Shown piece by piece: positions 32,476 through 41,813 of a DNA stretch of 64,000 nt. Origin of the DNA: Mucilaginibacter gilvus (GTDB lineage: Bacteria > Bacteroidota > Bacteroidia > Sphingobacteriales > Sphingobacteriaceae); contig NZ_SBIW01000007.1 of the NCBI RefSeq assembly GCF_004054195.1, forward strand, positions 62,001 to 126,000, read 5' to 3'. A program made the position numbers and the translations under genes. The notes below the pieces were generated by a model. It was not told the origin of the DNA. It made no database searches and saw only the letters and a program-made list of their open reading frames with translations. Within the stretch, counting starts at the first letter, position 1. Each line of letters starts with the position of its first letter.

Positions 32476-32937
32476 ATGAAAATAGGATTCCGGATCTTTT
32501 TGATACTCACATTGGTATTCAGCTTTGTGATAGGTATGCCTAAACCTGCTGTTGAAGTAGAAACCGGGTTGGCCATTAATTTTACAAATGGCGCTGCCGA
32601 TGCGTTAAGCAGTGTATTGATCTTTTTAATGCTGGTATCGCACGTGTTGATGCTCTTCCTGCTGTTTATCAGACAATCTATCCACTATCGGTATTTTCTT
32701 ATCTATTTCCCAATTGTATTCTGGTTGTTCTACCTGGCTAATACGCTTGGCGCGCATTTAGCCGAGCCGGATATGTTTTTGTCGCATATCCCATATTTAT
32801 TGTGCTACGTTTTATGTGTAATACAATATTACTCCATTTTAAAAGCAGACCCTGCGTTTGCCCTTGGCCCGCCAACAGAACCGGAGCCCGAAGAAACTGT
32901 ACCACGCCAGCGGTTTGATACCAACGAACCCATGTAA
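32476..32937 (+). CDS. Small membrane protein, unknown function
   Basis: 153 aa with about four hydrophobic segments (about 5-20, 43-65, 72-90, 103-120) and a cytosolic-looking Pro/Glu-rich tail (PPTEPEPEETVPRQRF). No family recognised. It is co-directional with the ClC gene and ends at a shared terminator. Confidence 0.65.
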   Translation: MKIGFRIFLILTLVFSFVIGMPKPAVEVETGLAINFTNGAADALSSVLIFLMLVSHVLMLFLLFIRQSIHYRYFLIYFPIVFWLFYLANTLGAHLAEPDMFLSHIPYLLCYVLCVIQYYSILKADPAFALGPPTEPEPEETVPRQRFDTNEPM

Positions 32938-32943
32938 TAAAAA

Positions 32944-32986
32944 AGGCCTTAAACCCGCCGGTTTATTACCGAAAAGTTTAAGGCCT
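32944..32986. terminator. Bidirectional terminator between convergent genes
   Basis: AGGCCTTAAAC and GTTTAAGGCCT (11-bp perfect arms) between the membrane protein gene and glutamine synthetase III. Confidence 0.8.
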
Positions 32987-33006
32987 GTAAGTTTGTTTAA
33001 GCAGCT

Positions 33007-35181
33007 TTACTTAGTAAATAGTAACTCTCTGAATTTTGGCAACGGCCATAAAGCGTCATCAACCAATTGTTCCAGTTTATCTACATGGTAACGGATCGGT
33101 GCAAAATAGCTTTTAACCTTTTCGTCATAGCTAATGGCACGGTCGCGGATATCTTCAATGGCGTTCGCTTTCTTACGTTCGGATACCATCTCGTCAACAT
33201 TAGTTTTTATAAAATTAATGTGCCCGGCCACTTTATTAATAATATCCAGCTGCGCGGCATAAGTGCTTTCGTCAAGCCCTATCGCTTTTAACCCTTTAAC
33301 GTTTTCTACCAGCCTGCTTTGGTAAGCTATAGCAGCCGGGATGATAACATTCATCACCAGTTCGCCAATTACGCGGGCCTCTATCTGTAGTTTTTTATAA
33401 AAGGCATCCAGCAGTATTTCATGACGGGCGTGTGCTTCGCGACGGCTAAAAACACCGGTTTCGGCAAAAAGCTCGGTTGCTTTTTCTGTCAGAAGGGCAT
33501 CCAGCGCCTTCGGTGTGGTTTTAATATTAGCCAATCCACGCACAGCAGCTTCTTTTTCCCATTCTTCGCTATAACCGTTACCCTCAAAGCGGATGTTGCG
33601 CGATTCTTTGATGTACTTTTTGATGATCATCATCAGCGCTACATCTTTTTTCTCGCCCTTTTTAATCAACTTATCTACATCAACCTTAAATTTCTTCAGC
33701 TGGTCTGCTACGATCAGGTTCAGGATGGTCATCGGGCTGGCCGAATTGGCAGAAGAACCCACCGCGCGCAGTTCAAATTTATTACCGGTGAAGGCAAAAG
33801 GAGAGGTACGGTTACGGTCGGTATTATCCTTTAATATCTGCGGTATTTTAGGGATGCCCTGCCATAACGAATTTTCGTCCTTTATTTTCTTGCTCAGGCG
33901 CGAGGTATCTATCTCGTCCAATACATCGTTTAGCTGGCTGCCCAAAAAGATGGAAATAATTGCGGGTGGTGCTTCGTTGGCTCCTAAACGGTGATCGTTA
34001 TTTACCGATGCGATGGAAGCGCGCAGCAGATCGGCATGTTCGTGTACGGCTTTAATGGTGTTTACAAAGAAAGCCAGGAACTGCAGGTTGTTTTTTGGCG
34101 TTTTGCCCGGCGATAACAGGTTTTTACCCGTGTTGGTGATCAGGCTCCAGTTATTATGCTTGCCCGAGCCATTAATACCGGCGTAGGGTTTCTCGTGCAG
34201 TAATACCTTAAAGTTATGGCGGCCGGCAACGCGGTCCATAATATCCATCAACAGTTGGTTGTGATCTATGGCGAGGTTTATCTCCTCATAAATCGGGGCG
34301 CATTCAAATTGTGACGGCGCTACCTCGTTGTGGCGGGTTTTCAATGGAATGCCCAATTGCAGGGCTTCGGTTTCCATATCCTGCATAAAGGCATATACCC
34401 GGCTCGGGATAGAGCCAAAGTAATGATCTTCCAGCTGCTGGTTTTTTGCCGATATATGGCCAAACAAGGTACGACCGGTTAAAAACAGATCGGGGCGCGC
34501 GTTAAACAGGGCAGTATCTACTAAAAAATATTCCTGCTCAATACCCAGCGATGCATTCACCTTCTCAATGCTTTTGTCGAAATAATGACAAACATCTACA
34601 GCGGCCTTATCTAAAACGCTTAGCGCTTTTAATAGAGGTACTTTATAGTCCAGCGCTTCGCCGGTGTATGATACAAATACCGTAGGGATACAAAGTGTGC
34701 GGGCAATAACAAAAGCAGGGGAGGATGGGTCCCATGCGGTATAACCGCGTGCCTCGAAAGTATTGCGTATGCCACCGCTCGGGAAGCTTGATGCATCCGG
34801 TTCCTGCTGGGCAAGCGCGTCGCCGCTAAAGCGCTCTATCGCGCCGCCATCTGCTGTAGGTTCAAAAAAAGCGTCGTGTTTTTCGGCAGTAGTGCCGGTT
34901 AACGGCTGAAACCAGTGGGTGTAATGAGTGGCGCCTTTGCCCATTGCCCAGGCGCGCATAGCGGCGGCTACCTGCTCGGCCAGGTCGCGGGGAATGGTTT
35001 CGCCATTATCTATAGAATTAACAATACCTGCATAAGCTTCCGACGAAAGATACTCTTTCATTTTATGTTTATCAAAAACATTAGCCCCAAAATAGTCGGA
35101 TATTTTGTTAGACGGTGTTTTTACTTCGGGTATTTCCCGGCTAAGTACTACCCTTAGGGCCTGAAAACGAATATTAGGCAT
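33007..35181 (-). CDS. glnN: Glutamine synthetase type III
   Basis: A 724-aa cytosolic enzyme making glutamine from glutamate, ammonia and ATP. Length and motifs match the GSIII class rather than GSI (about 450 aa): N-terminal FGANVFDKHKMKEYLS, metal and substrate segments ATHYTHWFQPLTG, GIEQEYFLVD, RHNEVAPSQFECAPIYEE and the ATP/glutamate region NGSGKHNNWSL. GSIII is the usual form in Bacteroidota. A promoter box lies 23 nt upstream. The divergent outer-membrane porin gene suggests a nitrogen-related locus, but no amtB or glnB is nearby. Confidence 0.97.
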   Translation of the reverse strand: MPNIRFQALRVVLSREIPEVKTPSNKISDYFGANVFDKHKMKEYLSSEAYAGIVNSIDNGETIPRDLAEQVAAAMRAWAMGKGATHYTHWFQPLTGTTAEKHDAFFEPTADGGAIERFSGDALAQQEPDASSFPSGGIRNTFEARGYTAWDPSSPAFVIARTLCIPTVFVSYTGEALDYKVPLLKALSVLDKAAVDVCHYFDKSIEKVNASLGIEQEYFLVDTALFNARPDLFLTGRTLFGHISAKNQQLEDHYFGSIPSRVYAFMQDMETEALQLGIPLKTRHNEVAPSQFECAPIYEEINLAIDHNQLLMDIMDRVAGRHNFKVLLHEKPYAGINGSGKHNNWSLITNTGKNLLSPGKTPKNNLQFLAFFVNTIKAVHEHADLLRASIASVNNDHRLGANEAPPAIISIFLGSQLNDVLDEIDTSRLSKKIKDENSLWQGIPKIPQILKDNTDRNRTSPFAFTGNKFELRAVGSSANSASPMTILNLIVADQLKKFKVDVDKLIKKGEKKDVALMMIIKKYIKESRNIRFEGNGYSEEWEKEAAVRGLANIKTTPKALDALLTEKATELFAETGVFSRREAHARHEILLDAFYKKLQIEARVIGELVMNVIIPAAIAYQSRLVENVKGLKAIGLDESTYAAQLDIINKVAGHINFIKTNVDEMVSERKKANAIEDIRDRAISYDEKVKSYFAPIRYHVDKLEQLVDDALWPLPKFRELLFTK

Positions 35182-35203
35182 AACGTTATATTATTGGTTA
35201 CCC

Positions 35204-35211
35204 CAAAAATA
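35204..35211 (-). promoter_or_regulatory. Bacteroidetes-type -7 box (TATTTTTG) for glutamine synthetase
   Basis: Exact TAnnTTTG match on the minus strand, 23 nt before the ATG at 35181. Confidence 0.6.
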
Positions 35212-35760
35212 GAAAATCATTTAAAATAACAGCTATAAAGCCGGGTAATATCACCACCCAAAAACCCGAATAAACAAGGCGGCGTGCGGCGATTTTAATG
35301 TTAATTTGTCAATAAAATATGTAATTTATTTAAAATTATGCGTGCATAGTATACATTTTAAATTAAATTATGTTTAAACCATTGTAAATATTACGAAAAC
35401 TTTAAAATAAGCACTTGTATTAAAGTGTAAATTATAATATTTATAAATATTGTTGATTTATTTTTTGTTTTGAAAATAAAATGGTTGTTTATTTATGTTA
35501 ATGTTTAAAAAAATGGCATCTATTATTGAAATTATATCATTTATAATTTGTTTTTGTTAAAATTCATTCATATTTTCATAAAAAATTACTAATTAATACA
35601 AACTCTATAGAGATTATTATAATTAAGTAGCAAAATTGAATTTTTATTAGAAAAAGGTATCTGATTGCCAGTAATTATAGGTACAGAAGCTTTACTGATT
35701 CGAAATATTTAAGAACAACACAACAACAATTAACAAAAACAATTAATTTAATTCCTTATC
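35212..35760. other. Long AT-rich divergent spacer
   Basis: About 550 bp of very AT-rich DNA between glutamine synthetase III and the porin gene. No ORF with coding character, no strong hairpin and no clear promoter box for the porin gene was found. The length suggests a complex control region or a small RNA. Confidence 0.4.
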
Positions 35761-36831
35761 ATGAAAAAAAGACTTTTACTCTTATCATTTTTTGCAGCAG
35801 CAGCTACTTTTACTGCAAGCGCGCAGGACGCCCCTAAAGCAGATCCACCTTTGGTAATCTTTGGTTCGGTAGACACGTATTACAAAAACGATTTTTCGGG
35901 CTTTAAAAACGCCAGCGGTAGCTCAAACATCGGTACCAGTTTTGCAAGCGATCAAAACTCTATCTCTATTGGCATGATAGACCTGGGTTTGAAGAAGAAA
36001 GTTGGAAAAGCAGCTTTTGTTGGTGAAATGAGCTTTGGCCCCCGCGGACAGGCGCAGTCTATCCCTAACGCTGCCGGCGTTTACGACGAGGGAACCAATA
36101 GCTACCACATACAGAACTTATACGTATCATACGATTTGAGCGATAAGTTTACCATGACCGCCGGTTACATGGCAACCTTTGTTGGCTACGAAGTAATTTC
36201 GCCGGTTGGTAACTTCAACTACTCTACCTCTTACCTGTTCACCAACGGCCCGTTCCAAAATGCAGGTTTAAAAGGTACTTACACCTTCTCTGATAAAGCA
36301 AGTTTAATGGCAGGTATCTTTAACGATGGCTGGAACAGTTATACATCTACAAATGATGTATCAACCTTTGGTGCCCAGTTATTCCTGAGCCCTGCTAAAG
36401 GCTGGACAGCTTACATCAATTTAGTAAGCGGCAGCTACTCTGGTACCGAGGTTGACCTTACAACAGCTTACCAGGTAACCGACGCCTTTAAATTGGGCGT
36501 GAACGCAGCTACTTACAGCGCTCCTCACAGCGGTGGTGGTTTTTCTGGCGTGGCACTGTATCCGCAGGTTGCCGCCAGCTCAAGCGTAACCTTTGGTTTA
36601 AGGGCTGAGTATTTCAAAACCAAAGCCGGTGCTTTAGCACCATTATCTGGCCCAGCGCCGGGTAGTTCGGTAACCGCGTTTACGCTTACCTCTAACATTA
36701 AAGCTGGTCCGCTTACTTTTATCCCGGAGGTTAGGTTAGATCACATGAAAGACGATTTCTTCGTGAATAAAGACCTTATGCCAAGCAAATCAGCTTCTCA
36801 ATTTGTATTAGCAGCTGTTTACGCTTTCTAA
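35761..36831 (+). CDS. Outer-membrane beta-barrel porin-like protein
   Basis: A 356-aa protein with a signal peptide (to ASAQ). Regular alternating strands cover its whole length (VIFGSVDTYYKND, YHIQNLYVSYDLSDKFTMTAGYM, LTSNIKAGPLTFIPEVRLDHM), and it ends in the aromatic YAF typical of outer-membrane barrels. It resembles the BBP2/porin families of Bacteroidota, sometimes found beside ammonium transport genes. With glutamine synthetase divergent from it, a role in nitrogen-compound uptake is possible (inference). It ends in its own terminator. Confidence 0.8.
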   Translation: MKKRLLLLSFFAAAATFTASAQDAPKADPPLVIFGSVDTYYKNDFSGFKNASGSSNIGTSFASDQNSISIGMIDLGLKKKVGKAAFVGEMSFGPRGQAQSIPNAAGVYDEGTNSYHIQNLYVSYDLSDKFTMTAGYMATFVGYEVISPVGNFNYSTSYLFTNGPFQNAGLKGTYTFSDKASLMAGIFNDGWNSYTSTNDVSTFGAQLFLSPAKGWTAYINLVSGSYSGTEVDLTTAYQVTDAFKLGVNAATYSAPHSGGGFSGVALYPQVAASSSVTFGLRAEYFKTKAGALAPLSGPAPGSSVTAFTLTSNIKAGPLTFIPEVRLDHMKDDFFVNKDLMPSKSASQFVLAAVYAF

Positions 36832-36857
36832 TAAAATTAGCTCAACAATTAAATTTT

Positions 36858-36891
36858 ATAAGCCATCCATATTTGTTTATGGATGGCTTAT
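36858..36891 (+). terminator. Terminator after the porin gene
   Basis: ATAAGCCATCCAT / ATGGATGGCTTAT, perfect 13-bp arms with an 8-nt loop, ending 9 nt before the next ATG. Confidence 0.85.
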
Positions 36892-36900
36892 CTTTATTAT

Positions 36901-37482
36901 ATGAAAAAATTAGTATTCAGCATTGCCTGCGCCCTATTGGTGCAAACCGCCTGGGCGCAGAAGGATGTACTTCAGTTCGACGAGAATAACAAATACGTAT
37001 GCTATCAGGTGATTGAAAAGCCTGGCATGAGCATGGATAGCTTATACACCCGCGCATTGCAGTTTGCCGGCTATTTCGCGCCGAAACGTACCGAGAAAAG
37101 CAAAGTACCGGGCAGCGTGACATTGAAAGATAACTTTGTGATCTACGGCAGCGCGCTATTATCAAAAAAAGAAGCCGGACAAGTGAGCTACAAACTGAAC
37201 ATTGATACCAAGGACGGTAAATACCGCTACAACTTTGGCGAATTTGTATTTAAACCGTACAAAATAAACCGCTACGGCAGCATGGCCGTACAACCCGGGG
37301 TAGAAATACCCTTAGAAAAAATGTGGACCAAATACAGCGTAAAGGATACCGATACTTACCTGGACCAAATAGGCGCGTTCTGTAAAGCCTCTTCCGCTAA
37401 ATTGGTACATTATATGGATAGGGTGCAGGTGCTGAGAAAGCAAGAAGAAGTGGTAAAGAAAGTAGCTACTGATAAATGGTAG
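36901..37482 (+). CDS. Exported protein, possibly DUF4468-like
   Basis: 193 aa from the ATG at 36901, where the signal peptide begins (MKKLVFSIACALLVQTAWAQ); an upstream ATG would put six residues inside the terminator region. The mature part has YVCYQVIEKPGMSMDSLYTRALQF and a later strand-rich core, which reminds me of DUF4468-type proteins of Bacteroidota, a family without known function. Probably periplasmic. Because a terminator ends 9 nt upstream, it needs its own promoter, or read-through. Confidence 0.6.
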   Translation: MKKLVFSIACALLVQTAWAQKDVLQFDENNKYVCYQVIEKPGMSMDSLYTRALQFAGYFAPKRTEKSKVPGSVTLKDNFVIYGSALLSKKEAGQVSYKLNIDTKDGKYRYNFGEFVFKPYKINRYGSMAVQPGVEIPLEKMWTKYSVKDTDTYLDQIGAFCKASSAKLVHYMDRVQVLRKQEEVVKKVATDKW

Positions 37483-37646
37483 TTAGAACTGTTTTTTAGA
37501 CAGAATATAATTCTTAATAATACTATCTGTTCCATATAAAATTTGTAATTATCCATATATTCCAATAATTATTTCGCAATAATTATAATTTGTACAACAT
37601 TTTGTATTGTGATAACGTTATATAGACAAATTTAATTCTAAACGTT

Positions 37647-38474
37647 ATGCTAAACACAAAATTTGATTTGTACAAGACCGAGTGGCTCGACCTTGTATTC
37701 GACGACAGGAACAAAGCATATGGCGCTTACGACCTAAGGGCACATTATGCAGGCACGCTTAACAAAGCAATGGCTATTGCTTTTACGGTAGTAATTACCG
37801 GAGTTGTTGCCCTGAGTTTCGCGTTTAAAACCGAATCGCTAATGTCTGACACGGGAACTATCGTTAACATTACCCCGCCTGTTATACAAGCTATAAAGCC
37901 TCCCGAAAAACAGGTTGAGAAAGCTAAACCTGTACAGCCCGTAAAAGCAACCCCTCCGACGGCTACCACAAAATTTACATCATTTGTGGTAACCACTAAA
38001 CCTGTTACCGAAGAGCCGCCCGTTATTGAGGAAATTAAAGGAGATGTGGGCCCGGTTACCACAAAAGGTCCCGAAGGCCCGTCATTAGTAGTAGATGAAA
38101 AAGGCCCAGTTGGCCCGGTAGCTGCACCCGCAGGTAATGGCGAAGAAATAGTTTCATCGGGCATCGGGCTGGAAGTGAATCCTGAACCATACGGTGGTAT
38201 GGCTGCGTTCGGTAAATTTTTAGGCAAAGCCTTACGTTTTCCACCACAAGCACAGGATGCCAACGTATCTGGCCGGGTGATAATGACCTTTGTGGTAGAG
38301 AAAAACGGCGAGCTTACCGATATTACAGTGGTAAGGGGCGTAGGTTACGGTTTCGACCAGGAAGCAACCCGTGTACTTAAACTGGCCAAAGCCTGGAAAC
38401 CCGGCATCCAAAACGGCCAGCCTGTGCGGGTGAGGTACACTATCCCCATTAATTTTCAATTGCCTGTGGAGTAG
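37647..38474 (+). CDS. tonB: TonB energy transducer
   Basis: A 275-aa protein linking proton motive force at the inner membrane to outer-membrane receptors. The N-terminus carries the Bacteroidetes TonB signature (EWLDLVFDDRNKAYGAYDLR), then one membrane segment at about residues 42-62 and a Pro/Lys/Glu-rich periplasm-spanning region with GPVGPV-type repeats. The TonB C-terminal domain is at about 185-273 (ANVSGRVIMTFVVEKNGELTDITVVRGVGYGFDQEATRVL). exbB and exbD are not adjacent. A perfect ATAACGTTAT palindrome and AATAATTAT direct repeats lie upstream. Confidence 0.9.
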   Translation: MLNTKFDLYKTEWLDLVFDDRNKAYGAYDLRAHYAGTLNKAMAIAFTVVITGVVALSFAFKTESLMSDTGTIVNITPPVIQAIKPPEKQVEKAKPVQPVKATPPTATTKFTSFVVTTKPVTEEPPVIEEIKGDVGPVTTKGPEGPSLVVDEKGPVGPVAAPAGNGEEIVSSGIGLEVNPEPYGGMAAFGKFLGKALRFPPQAQDANVSGRVIMTFVVEKNGELTDITVVRGVGYGFDQEATRVLKLAKAWKPGIQNGQPVRVRYTIPINFQLPVE

Positions 38475-38508
38475 TTTTTAGTAAGGGTTAAAGAAAAGGT
38501 AGTTGAAG

Positions 38509-38541
38509 GCCCCGTGAAATTTTTATTTCACGGGGCTTTTT
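38509..38541 (+). terminator. Terminator after tonB
   Basis: GCCCCGTGAAAT / ATTTCACGGGGC with a 4-nt loop and a T-run. Confidence 0.9.
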
Positions 38542-38902
38542 GTTTTTCGTTCCGCAGGCTTAAAGCCGCGGCGCGCCTTTACTTGTTCTGAAATAGGTGT
38601 GCCAAAAAAAGTGTTTCATATTGTTTTAAGTCGAACCTGTATTTATGGTTAATTGCTTTATTGTTAGTGTTTTATGAGGTTTATCTAAGATGTAGGGGGG
38701 GGGCAAAGCGTTTCACTAAAAAAAAATAAAGTGCTGGTTGTTAGTATTGTTTTGAAAGTAGGTGTTCCGCTTTTATTTGTGAAACACTTGTCGGGATTTT
38801 CCGTCTCGCCCCAAATAAAGCTGTCCCATCAGCGATTAATACGGATGTGCGTTTATACATGAACGTTTTACCTTTCTGCTTTACGCTTTCAGCTCTTTTT
38901 CC
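38542..38902. other. Gene-free spacer with homopolymers and a spaced inverted repeat
   Basis: No convincing gene. Contains a run of nine G (38695-38703), a run of nine A nearby, and a 10-bp inverted pair AAGTGTTTCA (38609) / TGAAACACTT (38780) enclosing about 180 bp, possibly a worn small mobile element. Confidence 0.4.
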
Positions 38903-38910
38903 TAATTTTG
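38903..38910 (+). promoter_or_regulatory. Bacteroidetes-type -7 box (TAATTTTG) for purL
   Basis: Exact TAnnTTTG match, 29 nt before the purL start. Confidence 0.55.
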
Positions 38911-38939
38911 CGCATCCTTTCAACATAAACAATTAAACA

Positions 38940-41168
38940 TTGGAGAACCAGGAATTAACTACCGTTGAAACCGCCAAAGACCTTGGCCTTTTACCCGAAG
39001 AATTTACCAGAATTAATGAAATCATGGGTCGCGTACCCAACTTTACCGAGCTTTCTATCTTCGCGGTAATGTGGAGCGAGCACTGTTCCTATAAAAACTC
39101 AATCACCTGGCTAAAAACACTGCCAAAGGATAGTCCGCGTATGCTGGCCAAAGCCGGAGAAGAAAACGCAGGATTGGTTGACCTTGGCGACGGCATTGGC
39201 TGCGCCTTTAAAATAGAATCACACAACCACCCTTCGGCACTGGAACCATACCAGGGCGCCGCAACAGGTGTGGGCGGTATCAACCGCGATATATTTACGA
39301 TGGGCGCAAGGCCTATCGCCCAGATGAACTCCCTGCGTTTCGGCGACTTAAGTTTGGATAAAACCAAATGGCTGGTAAAAGGCGTGGTAAAAGGCATTAG
39401 CCATTACGGCAATGCCTTTGGTATCCCAACCGTTGGCGGTGAGCTTTTCTTTGATGAGTGCTACAACATCAACCCGCTGGTGAACGCGTTTTCGGCAGGT
39501 ATTGTAAAGGCGGGTGAAACTGTTTCTGCAACATCTTACGGTGTTGGTAACCCGGTTTACATAGTAGGCTCGGCCACAGGTAAAGACGGGATCCACGGTG
39601 CGGCTTTCGCATCCAAAGATATTACCGAAGATTCGGTGAACGACTTGCCGGCTGTACAGGTTGGCGACCCTTTCCAGGAAAAACTATTACTGGAAGCAAC
39701 TTTAGAAGTAATAAAAACCGGTGCTGTTGTAGGCATGCAGGATATGGGTGCGGCAGGTATAATCTGCTCCAACTCAGAAATGAGCGCCAAGGGCGAGCAC
39801 GGGATGATCATTCACCTGGACCGCGTACCGATGCGTCAGGAAAATATGAAACCCTACGAGATCCTGCTTTCCGAATCACAGGAACGGATGCTGATTGTGG
39901 TTGAAAAAGGAAAAGAAGCGCTTGTAGAAGCTGTTTTTGATAAATGGGACCTGAACTGCGCTATTATTGGTGAAGTGACCGATACCCAGCGCCTGGAGTA
40001 CTTTATGAATGGCGAAAAAGTTGCCGATGTACCTGCAGACGACCTGGTACTTGGCGGCGGCGCACCTATCTACGAACGCGAATACCGCGAGCCCGCTTAT
40101 TTTGCCGAGAACCAGAAATTTAAAATAGAAGATGTTGCCGAGCCAACTAACTTAATAGACGTTGCCGAGCATTTGATAGCACATCCAAACATCGCATCAA
40201 AACGTTGGGTAACCGACCAGTACGATTCCATGATAGGTACTGCTACCATGACTACCAACCGCCCAAGCGACGCGGCAGTTGTGGCTGTAAAAGGTTCTGA
40301 TAAAGCTATTGTATTAACCTGCGATTGTAACTCGCGCTACGTATACGCCGATCCGCAGAAAGGTACGGCCATTGCCGTTGCTGAAGCTGCGCGTAACATT
40401 ACCTGCGCGGGCGGCGAACCGGTTGCGATAACCAACTGCTTAAACTTTGGTAACCCATACAAACCGGAGGTTTACTGGCAGTTTGTAGGTGCTATAAAAG
40501 GCATGGGCGAAGCCTGTCGCAAATTTGAAACACCGGTAACGGGTGGTAACGTAAGCTTTTACAACCAATCGAGTGATGAAGGCCCGGTATTCCCTACGCC
40601 AACCATTGGTATGCTGGGCGTAATGGACGATCAGAGTAACCTGATGACGCTTGATTTTAAACAACCAGGCGACTTAATTTACTTAATCGGCGAATCACAA
40701 AATGACATCGCTTCATCACAATACCTTGCTTCGTATCATAAGATATCTAAAGCACCTGCTCCTTATTTTGATATCGATAAAGAATACGCCATGCACCAGG
40801 TGCTTAAGCAACTCATCAAGCATAAGGTTGTACAGTCGGCACATGATGTGGCTGATGGTGGGCTTTATATTGCTTTAGTAGAATCTTGTCTGCCAAACGG
40901 TTTGGGCTTTGATATTGATACCGATAGCGCTATCCGCAGGGATGCCTTCCTATTCGGCGAGGCACAGGGCAGGGTAGTAGTGAGCGTTGCGCCTGATGAT
41001 GAAGAACGCTTCATCGAAATGATGGCCACCAACGAAGTTGAATTTAGCACCCTGGGTACTGTTAACGGCATAGGCAATACCAATATCGATGGCGAACTGT
41101 TCGGTAATATTACCGATATTAAAATGGTACACAGCAACGTATTACATGTAAGCCTTGGCGAAGCATAA
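38940..41168 (+). CDS. purL: Phosphoribosylformylglycinamidine synthase, PurL subunit
   Basis: A 742-aa enzyme for FGAR to FGAM in purine synthesis, of the small PurL type that works with PurQ and PurS, neither in the window. Hallmarks are SEHCSYKNS, the substrate motif [36 protein letters not shown] and the C-terminal [12 protein letters not shown]. Translation seems to start at a TTG (38940): an in-frame stop lies two codons upstream and the next ATG is 29 codons in, past conserved sequence. The VOC gene overlaps the stop by one base. Confidence 0.95.
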   Translation: MENQELTTVETAKDLGLLPEEFTRINEIMGRVPNFTELSIFAVMWSEHCSYKNSITWLKTLPKDSPRMLAKAGEENAGLVDLGDGIGCAFKIESHNHPSALEPYQGAATGVGGINRDIFTMGARPIAQMNSLRFGDLSLDKTKWLVKGVVKGISHYGNAFGIPTVGGELFFDECYNINPLVNAFSAGIVKAGETVSATSYGVGNPVYIVGSATGKDGIHGAAFASKDITEDSVNDLPAVQVGDPFQEKLLLEATLEVIKTGAVVGMQDMGAAGIICSNSEMSAKGEHGMIIHLDRVPMRQENMKPYEILLSESQERMLIVVEKGKEALVEAVFDKWDLNCAIIGEVTDTQRLEYFMNGEKVADVPADDLVLGGGAPIYEREYREPAYFAENQKFKIEDVAEPTNLIDVAEHLIAHPNIASKRWVTDQYDSMIGTATMTTNRPSDAAVVAVKGSDKAIVLTCDCNSRYVYADPQKGTAIAVAEAARNITCAGGEPVAITNCLNFGNPYKPEVYWQFVGAIKGMGEACRKFETPVTGGNVSFYNQSSDEGPVFPTPTIGMLGVMDDQSNLMTLDFKQPGDLIYLIGESQNDIASSQYLASYHKISKAPAPYFDIDKEYAMHQVLKQLIKHKVVQSAHDVADGGLYIALVESCLPNGLGFDIDTDSAIRRDAFLFGEAQGRVVVSVAPDDEERFIEMMATNEVEFSTLGTVNGIGNTNIDGELFGNITDIKMVHSNVLHVSLGEA

Positions 41169-41557
41169 TGCTGAATCTGAAGAAAATCCACCACGTTGCA
41201 ATTATCTGCAGCGATTATAAAAGATCCAGGCACTTCTACACAGAAGTGCTTGGATTTAGAATTTTATTGGAGACCTACCGAGAAGCACGCGACTCCTACA
41301 AACTCGATCTGGAAGTTGGCGGGCAATACCAGATAGAGCTATTCTCATTCCCCAATCCTCCCGCGCGTCCATCGCACCCTGAGGCTGCCGGTTTAAGGCA
41401 CCTTGCTTTTGAGGTAGATGATATCGACGAAGCCGTTTTTCATTTAAATGAATGCAATGTGGTTACCGAACCAATCCGTATAGACGAAACAGCCGATAAA
41501 CGTTTTACCTTTTTCGCCGATCCAGATGGTTTGCCGTTGGAGTTGTACGAGAAGTAA
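41168..41557 (+). CDS. VOC-superfamily (glyoxalase-like) protein
   Basis: A 129-aa protein with the paired beta-alpha-beta-beta-beta VOC fold: IHHVAIICSDYKRSRHFYTEVLGF at the start, LRHLAFEVDDIDEAVFHL in the second half and FFADPDGLPLELYEK at the end. Metal ligands of the His/Glu pattern (H8 or H9, E60 region, H131-equivalent and E at the end) look mostly present, resembling GloA2/YaeR-type proteins. Substrate unknown. The start overlaps the purL stop (TAATG), so the two are translationally coupled. Confidence 0.85.
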   Translation: MLNLKKIHHVAIICSDYKRSRHFYTEVLGFRILLETYREARDSYKLDLEVGGQYQIELFSFPNPPARPSHPEAAGLRHLAFEVDDIDEAVFHLNECNVVTEPIRIDETADKRFTFFADPDGLPLELYEK

Positions 41558-41584
41558 CAAGACATCGCGATAGAATTTTTGTAG

Positions 41585-41611
41585 AGACGCGATACTTCGC
41601 GTCTTTTTTTG
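41585..41611 (+). terminator. Terminator after the purL operon
   Basis: AGACGCGA / TCGCGTCT with a 4-nt loop and T7. Confidence 0.9.
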
Positions 41612-41644
41612 TTTTATATAAAATTCACCGCTAATCCCGCATTA

Positions 41645-41757
41645 GTGATTGCAGTGGAAACCCCGGAATGGAGCGGCGCTTCTATCAGCGGCGCGAAATG
41701 AGGAGTTGCAACGTAAAGCACGGGCAGCAGGCATCGCCCAAACCCGCTCAAAATGGC
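41645..41757. repeat. GC-rich structured intergenic repeat, second copy type
   Basis: Contains GGAATGGAGCGGCGC, AGCGGCGCGAAATGAGGAG, TTGCAGTGG and GTTGCAACG words, similar in style to 6754-6890 and to dispersed Bacteroidota repeats. An ORF can be read through it in frame with the next gene, but it is not protein-like. Confidence 0.5.
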
Positions 41758-41761
41758 GTGG

Positions 41762-41787
41762 TAGTTTTGTATTCCCAATTAACTTTG
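41762..41787 (+). promoter_or_regulatory. Two overlapping -7 boxes (TAGTTTTG, TAACTTTG)
   Basis: Exact TAnnTTTG matches at 41762-41769 and 41780-41787, 44 and 26 nt before the ATG at 41814. Confidence 0.55.
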
Positions 41788-41813
41788 TAGATTTAGGAAC
41801 TAATTATTACCAC

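Noticed and set aside
35514..35535. Possible sigma-54 promoter (TGGCATC then ATTG) upstream of the porin gene
   Set aside because: The GG and the expected GC are not at the required spacing and the -12 element lacks GC, so it does not meet the consensus.
38741..38932. Minus-strand 63-aa ORF in the tonB-purL spacer
   Set aside because: No protein-like pattern, overlaps the purL promoter box, and no ribosome-binding or neighbour support.
41649..41813. 55-residue N-terminal extension of the DUF1080 protein
   Set aside because: Runs through GC-rich repeat DNA and precedes a normal signal peptide start at 41814.
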